This document shows positions 60,038 to 64,000 of a DNA stretch of 64,000 nt, one piece after another; the first letter of the stretch is position 1; each line of letters opens with the position of its first letter. The DNA is from Streptomyces katrae (GTDB taxonomy: Bacteria; Actinomycetota; Actinomycetes; Streptomycetales; Streptomycetaceae): NCBI RefSeq assembly GCF_002028425.1, contig NZ_CP020042.1:4439560-4503559 (forward strand). The letters run 5' to 3'. A program made the translations under genes and the position numbers. A model generated the notes under the pieces. It ran no database searches. It was not told the origin of the DNA and worked only from the letters and a program-made list of their open reading frames with translations.

Positions 60038-60630
60038 GTGCGGATATCGGCCCACCAAGTCGGCCAGCCGCCGAGCTTCGAGGAGCGCGTAGCGATCTGT
60101 GGCGTCCCGCGGCCCCCGGATGCCCGTCCCGTCGTCATTGAGTGCGGGTATCAGCCCTGGACGGCCGCCGGACACAGAGATTCGAGGAGCGCGTAGCGAT
60201 CTGGGGCGCCCACCGGCCCCGATGACGTCCTCATTGGCATGAGGTGTGGGGATCAGCCCTTGACGGCGGGCGGACGCTGAAACGGGAGGAGCGCGTAGCG
60301 ATCTGGGGCGGCCGTCTGCCCGGCTGGGGGGATGGCTTCGCAGCGGGGCCGGATGGCCGGTCTGCCGGGCGGAACGAGTCGTCGCATTTCCGGACCGTGT
60401 CGCAGATCCTGAGGTTGGCCCATGCCGTTCCTTCGGGGGCTTTCCGACAGTCTTTGGCATTTCGGGACGGGCCGGTCTGTCAAGGGTCGCCGCAGGCGAT
60501 CGCGGAGCGACGCGACGAAGGAGCGCCCTTGACAGGCCGGACCGGCACGAAAGGACAGTGGACTGGCGGGAAGCCCCCGACACTCCACCGACCCCGGTGA
60601 AGGGTGCACCGCCCACCCCCAGCCGGAGCC
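60038..60630. repeat. ~590-bp inverted repeat, right copy
   Basis: Inverted match to 57774-58363. Three GCGTAGCGATCT-containing subrepeats (60084, 60188, 60290), the CCCTTGACAG/CTGTCAAGGG hairpin, and the same GC-rich outer margin. Homology to a further subrepeat unit continues leftward to about 60000. The 59973-60692 gap contains no gene. Confidence 0.9.
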
Positions 60631-60672
60631 ACCCCGGTGAACCGGAACCCGGGTCGCCGGTAAATGTGATCA

Positions 60673-60689
60673 GCTGATGTACCGTCGGG
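60673..60689. promoter_or_regulatory. weak operator-like site before the L,D-transpeptidase gene
   Basis: GCTGATGTACCGTCGGG keeps the GCTGA and CCGTC parts of the palindrome but misses the terminal CAG. Four bases before the ATG. A doubtful member. Confidence 0.25.
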
Positions 60690-60692
60690 GGG

Positions 60693-61574
60693 ATGAGCAA
60701 GCACCGTCGAGCCGGATCCGGGTCCGGTCCCGCCTCCAGCCCCCGTGCCCGTGCCCGTGCGTCGGAACGCGCCCGGCGGCGGCGTGGGGCGGCCGGGCGG
60801 CCGTCGCGGGCGCTGGTGCTGGTCGCCACCGCCGGGCTGCTGCTCTTCGGGGCCGGATGGGTGCACGCCCTCTACGAACAGCCCGGCGCGCCCGTGCCGC
60901 CGGCCCGCTCCGATGCCCGGCCCAAGGCCCACGCCGGGCCCCCCGGACACGCCGCTCGCGGTGGCCGCCGTCCCGACGCCCTCCAGGGGATCCCGGCCGC
61001 CGCCCTCAGCGAGACCACCCGGGCCCGTATCCCGGCCGAGGCGCGCCAGCTGGTCCTCGTCACCGGCAAGGCCAAGGACTCCTCGGAGTCCACCGTCGGC
61101 CTGTACACCCGCCCCGCCCCCGGCGCGGACTGGGTGCGGGCCGCCCAGTGGCCCGCCCGCAACGGCGCCAAGGGCTGGTCCACCGAGCGCGAGTACGGGG
61201 ACCTGACCTCCCCGCAGGGCGTCTTCTCCCTCAGCGACGCCGGCGGCCTGCTGTCGGCCCCGCCCGGCACGAAGCTGCCGTACGACCAGGACTCCGGTTT
61301 CGTCGCCTCGGGGCCCGGGGTGAACGGCGAGTCGCTACAGGGCTCCTTCGACTACGTCGTGGCGATCGACTACAACCGCCGCCAGGGCGTGTCCCCGCTC
61401 GACCCGGTGATGCCGGACGGCAAGGGCCGGGGCGGCAACATCTGGCTCCACGTCGACCACGACGGCCCCTCCCAGGGCTGCGTCGGCCTGCCCAGGGCGG
61501 CGATGAAGCAGCTCCTGGAGACCCTGGACCCGGCAGCCCACCCGGTCATCGCGATGGGCCCGTCCGGCTTCTAG
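60693..61574 (+). CDS. L,D-transpeptidase-like (YkuD) secreted protein
   Basis: 293 aa, ATG at 60693. A basic N-terminus, then transmembrane anchor ~40-58 (ALVLVATAGLLLFGAGWVHAL), Pro/Ala linker, and a catalytic domain (~115-290) with LVLVTGKAKDSSESTVGLYTR, GDLTSPQGVFSL and the catalytic motif HVDHDGPSQGCVGLP (HxxxxxSxGC.GL, Cys nucleophile). The LDT motif is the non-canonical SQGCVGL form seen in many Streptomyces proteins. Predicted to cross-link or modify peptidoglycan outside the membrane. Its stop overlaps the convergent membrane gene by three bases. Confidence 0.82.
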   Translation: MSKHRRAGSGSGPASSPRARARASERARRRRGAAGRPSRALVLVATAGLLLFGAGWVHALYEQPGAPVPPARSDARPKAHAGPPGHAARGGRRPDALQGIPAAALSETTRARIPAEARQLVLVTGKAKDSSESTVGLYTRPAPGADWVRAAQWPARNGAKGWSTEREYGDLTSPQGVFSLSDAGGLLSAPPGTKLPYDQDSGFVASGPGVNGESLQGSFDYVVAIDYNRRQGVSPLDPVMPDGKGRGGNIWLHVDHDGPSQGCVGLPRAAMKQLLETLDPAAHPVIAMGPSGF

Positions 61575-62284
61575 GGGAGGGCTTCGGAGCCCCGCGCTCC
61601 CGCGCCGCCACCGCCCCCGGGCGAGGCCGCCTCGACCTCGGTCCTGCCCCTGCCCCACACCAGCAGCCCGATGTACACGAGGTCGAACACAGAGCACAGC
61701 ACGCCCAGCCCCAGGACGAACCCGGACCCGGACCCGGACCCGGACCTGGACCCGGATCCGGACCCCTCCATCACCCCGAACAGCACCGTCGGCGCGAGGG
61801 TGCCCAGCCACTTGGCGACGGCGATCACCAGCGACTGCCCGCGCGGGCCGCGCCGGGCGGCGTAGAGGCCCAGGAACAGCCCCGACATCAGCAGGTTCTG
61901 CAGGAACGCGGCGTAGCGCGAGGCGTCGTGCGCGCCGAAGTGCGCGAGGAACAGCAGCTGCACGGCGAAGCCGGTCGCGAAGACGAGCGCGCTCCACGCC
62001 GCGAACACCGGCCGGGTCACGAAGGCCGGCAGCTCGGCGCGCCCGTAGCGCAGGTAGGTGTAGACGATCACCAGGTCGGCGGCGCACCACACCAGGTTGA
62101 CCACCCCTTGCGGGGACAGCCCGGTACGGACGTCGTTGGCGGCGTAGACGGCCTCCCAGGCGAGGTTGAGCGCGAGGGCGGCGACGGGCATCGCGTACGT
62201 GCGGTCCCGGAACCCGACCCGGACGGCCTCGACGTACACGAGCGTCCAGGCCAGCCCGCTGACGAGGGTGAGCATCAGTTCCAC
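61571..62284 (-). CDS. seven-helix membrane protein, terpene-cyclase-like (Pyr4/PaxB type)
   Basis: 237 aa from GTG 62284. About seven hydrophobic helices. Helix-1/2 region ALALNLAWEAVYA carries the N-x-x-W-E motif and a late helix VLCSVFDLVYIGLL carries F-D-x-x-Y, corresponding to the conserved Glu and Asp acids of integral-membrane terpene cyclases such as Pyr4. The loop between helices ~6 and 7 contains a (Gly-Ser)n tract from a hexamer DNA repeat (GGACCC-type, 61717-61768). Family members cyclise prenylated substrates. No prenyltransferase or terpene gene is nearby, so the role is open. Confidence 0.6.
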   Translation of the reverse strand: MELMLTLVSGLAWTLVYVEAVRVGFRDRTYAMPVAALALNLAWEAVYAANDVRTGLSPQGVVNLVWCAADLVIVYTYLRYGRAELPAFVTRPVFAAWSALVFATGFAVQLLFLAHFGAHDASRYAAFLQNLLMSGLFLGLYAARRGPRGQSLVIAVAKWLGTLAPTVLFGVMEGSGSGSRSGSGSGSGFVLGLGVLCSVFDLVYIGLLVWGRGRTEVEAASPGGGGGAGARGSEALP

Positions 62285-62372
62285 GGGCGCACCCTAGGCG
62301 ATGCGCGGCCGGACGCCACGAGCGCTGCGGCACCCTTCGTCCCTGCCGACCTTCGTCCCTGCCGACCCCTTG

Positions 62373-62389
62373 CCTGACGATCCGTCAGC
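62373..62389. promoter_or_regulatory. TetR-type palindromic operator, copy 10
   Basis: CCTGACGATCCGTCAGC, 52 bases before the LLM gene ATG at 62442. Confidence 0.75.
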
Positions 62390-62441
62390 TACGACGATGG
62401 CCCGGACCCAAGACCACCACCACACAGCGGGGCGGACGGCC

Positions 62442-63389
62442 ATGGCACGCGTGTTTCCGGAAGGCCGGCTGGCGTACGGGATGCAGCTCCCGGTCCAGTC
62501 GCAGAGCACCATCTACGCCGAACCCTGGGAGGCCGCCGCCGGTGCGGCCGACCTCGCCGAGGTGGCGCGGGCCGCCGACCGGGCCGGCTTCGGGTACCTG
62601 GCCACGTGCGACCACGTGGCCATCCCGCGCCGGCTCGCCGGGCCCATGGGCACCGTCTGGTACGACCCGGTGGCCACCCTGGCCTTCCTGGCCGGCATCA
62701 CCGAGCGGGTACGGCTGCTGAGCCACGTCGCGATCGTCGGCCTGCGCCACCCCCTGGTCACCGCCAAGCAGTACGCGACCCTCGACCACCTCTCCGGGGG
62801 CCGGCTGGTCCTCGGGGTCGGGGCCGGGCACGTGCAGGAGGAGTTCGAGGCGCTCGGGGCGGACTTCGCGGGCCGGGGGCCGGTGCTGGACGAGGTCCTG
62901 GACGCGTTGCGGGCCGCGCTCGGTCCGGAGGAGTTCCCCGCGTTCGAGGGGGAACGGTTCTCCTTCCGCGACCTCGGCCAGTTGCCCCGTCCCGCCCAGC
63001 AGCGGATCCCCGTCTGGGTCGGCGGGTCCTCCCCGGCCGCCGTCCGGCGGGCCGCGGTGCGCGGTGACGGCTGGCTCCCGCAGGGCGACCCGCGCGACCG
63101 GATCCCGGCGCAGGTCGCCCGCATCCGTGAGCTGAGGGAGGCGGCCGGGGTGGAGGGGCCCTTCGAGGTGGGGGCGATCACCGAGCCCCTCTACGTCGGC
63201 GAGCCCGGCTGGGACACCGGCAGGCGCACCCTCACCGGCAAGGCGGAGGCGCTGGCGGAGTCCCTGCGGGAGTACCGGGCGCTGGGCGTGGACCAGATCC
63301 AGGTCCGCTTCCGCAATCGCGACCGTGCCGAACTCGTCGACCAGATCACCGCCTTCGGGTCCGAGGTGGCCCCGCTGCTCAACGACTAG
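62442..63389 (+). CDS. LLM-class F420-dependent oxidoreductase
   Basis: 315 aa from ATG 62442; an in-frame ATG at 62397 would add 15 residues but has no ribosome site. Luciferase-like barrel: GMQLPVQSQS, RAGFGYLATCDHVAIP, VRLLSHVAIVGLRHPLVTAKQYATLDHLSGGRLVLGVGAGHVQEEFEALG, IPVWVGGSSPAAVRRAAVRGDGWLPQ. F420-linked enzymes of this kind reduce or oxidise ketones and unsaturated acyl groups. Operator upstream and an SDR downstream (48 bases) place it in the catabolic regulon. Confidence 0.9.
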   Translation: MARVFPEGRLAYGMQLPVQSQSTIYAEPWEAAAGAADLAEVARAADRAGFGYLATCDHVAIPRRLAGPMGTVWYDPVATLAFLAGITERVRLLSHVAIVGLRHPLVTAKQYATLDHLSGGRLVLGVGAGHVQEEFEALGADFAGRGPVLDEVLDALRAALGPEEFPAFEGERFSFRDLGQLPRPAQQRIPVWVGGSSPAAVRRAAVRGDGWLPQGDPRDRIPAQVARIRELREAAGVEGPFEVGAITEPLYVGEPGWDTGRRTLTGKAEALAESLREYRALGVDQIQVRFRNRDRAELVDQITAFGSEVAPLLND

Positions 63390-63437
63390 ACCGATCCGAC
63401 CGCTAGACCGACCCGACCGCATGGACAAGGAGTACCC

Positions 63438-64000
63438 GTGGGCAAGCTGGACGGGCGCGTCGTCATCATCACCGGTGCGGCGCGCGGGCAGGGCGAGCAG
63501 GAAGCGCGGCTCTTCGCCGCCGAGGGGGCGCGGGTGGTGCTCGGCGACGTGCTCGACGAGCAGGGTGCCGCCGTGGCCAAGGAGATCACCGAGGACTGCG
63601 GCGAGGACCGGGCGCGGTACGTCCGGATGGACGTGAGCCGCGAGGAGGACTGGACGGCCGCCGTGGCCGTCGCGAAGGAGGCCTTCGGCCGGGTCGACGG
63701 GCTGGTCAACAACGCGGGCATCCTGCGCTTCAACGAGCTGACCGCGACGCCGCTGGAGGAGTTCCAGCAGGTGGTGCAGGTCAACCAGGTCGGCGCGTTC
63801 CTCGGGATCAGGACGGTCGCGCCCGAGATCGGGGCGGCGGGCGGCGGGACGATCGTCAACACCTCCTCGTACACCGGCCTGACGGGCATGGCGTACGTGG
63901 GCGCGTACGCGGCGACCAAGGCGGCCGTCCTCGGGCTGACGCGGGTGGCGGCGCTGGAGCTGGCGGCGCAGAACATCCGGGTCAACGCGATGTGCCCGGG
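63438..64000 (+). CDS. SDR oxidoreductase, 3' end beyond window
   Basis: First 187 residues; GTG at 63438 with AAGGAGT. Classical SDR: ITGAARGQGEQEARLFAAEGARVVLGDV, DV after strand, NNAGILRF, NTSSYTGLTG and YAATKAAVLG. Most like 3-alpha-/3-(or 20-)hydroxysteroid and glucose-1-dehydrogenase-type SDRs. Co-transcribed with the LLM gene; a 17-bp tandem duplicate CTAGACCGAYCCGACCG (63386-63419) lies between. Truncated by the window end. Confidence 0.93.
   Translation, partial: MGKLDGRVVIITGAARGQGEQEARLFAAEGARVVLGDVLDEQGAAVAKEITEDCGEDRARYVRMDVSREEDWTAAVAVAKEAFGRVDGLVNNAGILRFNELTATPLEEFQQVVQVNQVGAFLGIRTVAPEIGAAGGGTIVNTSSYTGLTGMAYVGAYAATKAAVLGLTRVAALELAAQNIRVNAMCP

Noticed and set aside
60673..60689. 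Eleventh copy of the TetR palindrome before the L,D-transpeptidase gene
   Set aside because: Only half of each arm is kept and the gene is cell-wall related; listed as a weak site, not counted in the regulon.
63386..63419. 17-bp tandem CTAGACCGAYCCGACCG between LLM and SDR genes
   Set aside because: Short duplication with no palindrome or known motif; too small for an independent claim.
5867..64000. Full steroid degradation cluster
   Set aside because: Key genes such as a 3-ketosteroid dehydrogenase, ring-cleavage dioxygenase and CoA-transferase pair are absent, so only a steroid-like gene set is claimed.

Overview
The window is very GC-rich with strong G/C bias at third codon positions, frequent GTG starts, stop/start overlaps (ATGA, GTGA) and DUF397, XRE/DUF5753, AfsR/AfsS and AfsK proteins. 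This is the signature of a Streptomyces (or very close actinomycete) chromosome. About 59 genes are supported. No rRNA, tRNA or CRISPR array was seen.

Layout. 0.3-2.6 kb: a secreted Hint-domain polymorphic toxin overlapping a DUF4279 immunity-type gene. 2.8-5.9 kb: XRE/DUF397/anti-sigma-type ATPase regulatory genes. 5.9-26.9 kb and again 34.5-38.9, 50.2-51.4 and 62.4-64.0 kb: CoA-dependent catabolic genes (two acyl-CoA dehydrogenases, two enoyl-CoA hydratases, two SCP2-type thiolase-like proteins, two DUF35 proteins, AMP- and ADP-forming acyl-CoA ligases, SDRs, a zinc alcohol dehydrogenase, cyclase-family and amidohydrolase-2 hydrolases, flavin reductase, deazaflavin/F420-type oxidoreductases). 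Ten copies of a 17-bp palindrome (consensus CTGACG-NNN-CGTCAG) sit just upstream of these genes across 55 kb. A TetR-family gene in the middle (26.3-26.9 kb) is the obvious candidate regulator, so the scattered genes look like one regulon. 21.4-23.0 kb: an intracellular protealysin-type M4 protease with an emfourin-like inhibitor.

The global antibiotic-regulation system is here but split: afsK (28.3-30.9 kb, plus strand) and afsR-afsS (50.1-46.4 kb, minus strand) face each other with 15 kb of other genes between. A direct-repeat AfsR/PhoP-type site lies upstream of afsS. AfsR has an unusual low-complexity N-terminal expansion.

Two DNA-scale structures stand out. (1) At 39,858-43,217 a 3.36-kb segment has 24-bp terminal inverted repeats starting TGT, IS21-like sub-terminal repeats and a 5-bp CCCCG target duplication. 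It carries no transposase, only a 933-aa secreted repeat-domain protein. (2) Two ~590-bp near-identical inverted repeats (57,774-58,363 and 60,038-60,630) flank an SDR/MerR divergent pair, with a possible small RNA ending in a classic terminator inside.

The right part (51.5-62.3 kb) holds an alpha/beta hydrolase, secreted trypsin-like protease, ABC-F protein, NUDIX hydrolase, L,D-transpeptidase-like protein and a seven-helix protein resembling integral-membrane terpene cyclases. Two genes (a FAD monooxygenase and a small DUF397-partner) appear frameshifted by one missing base in C/G runs, real or sequencing error. The last gene, an SDR, runs off the window.
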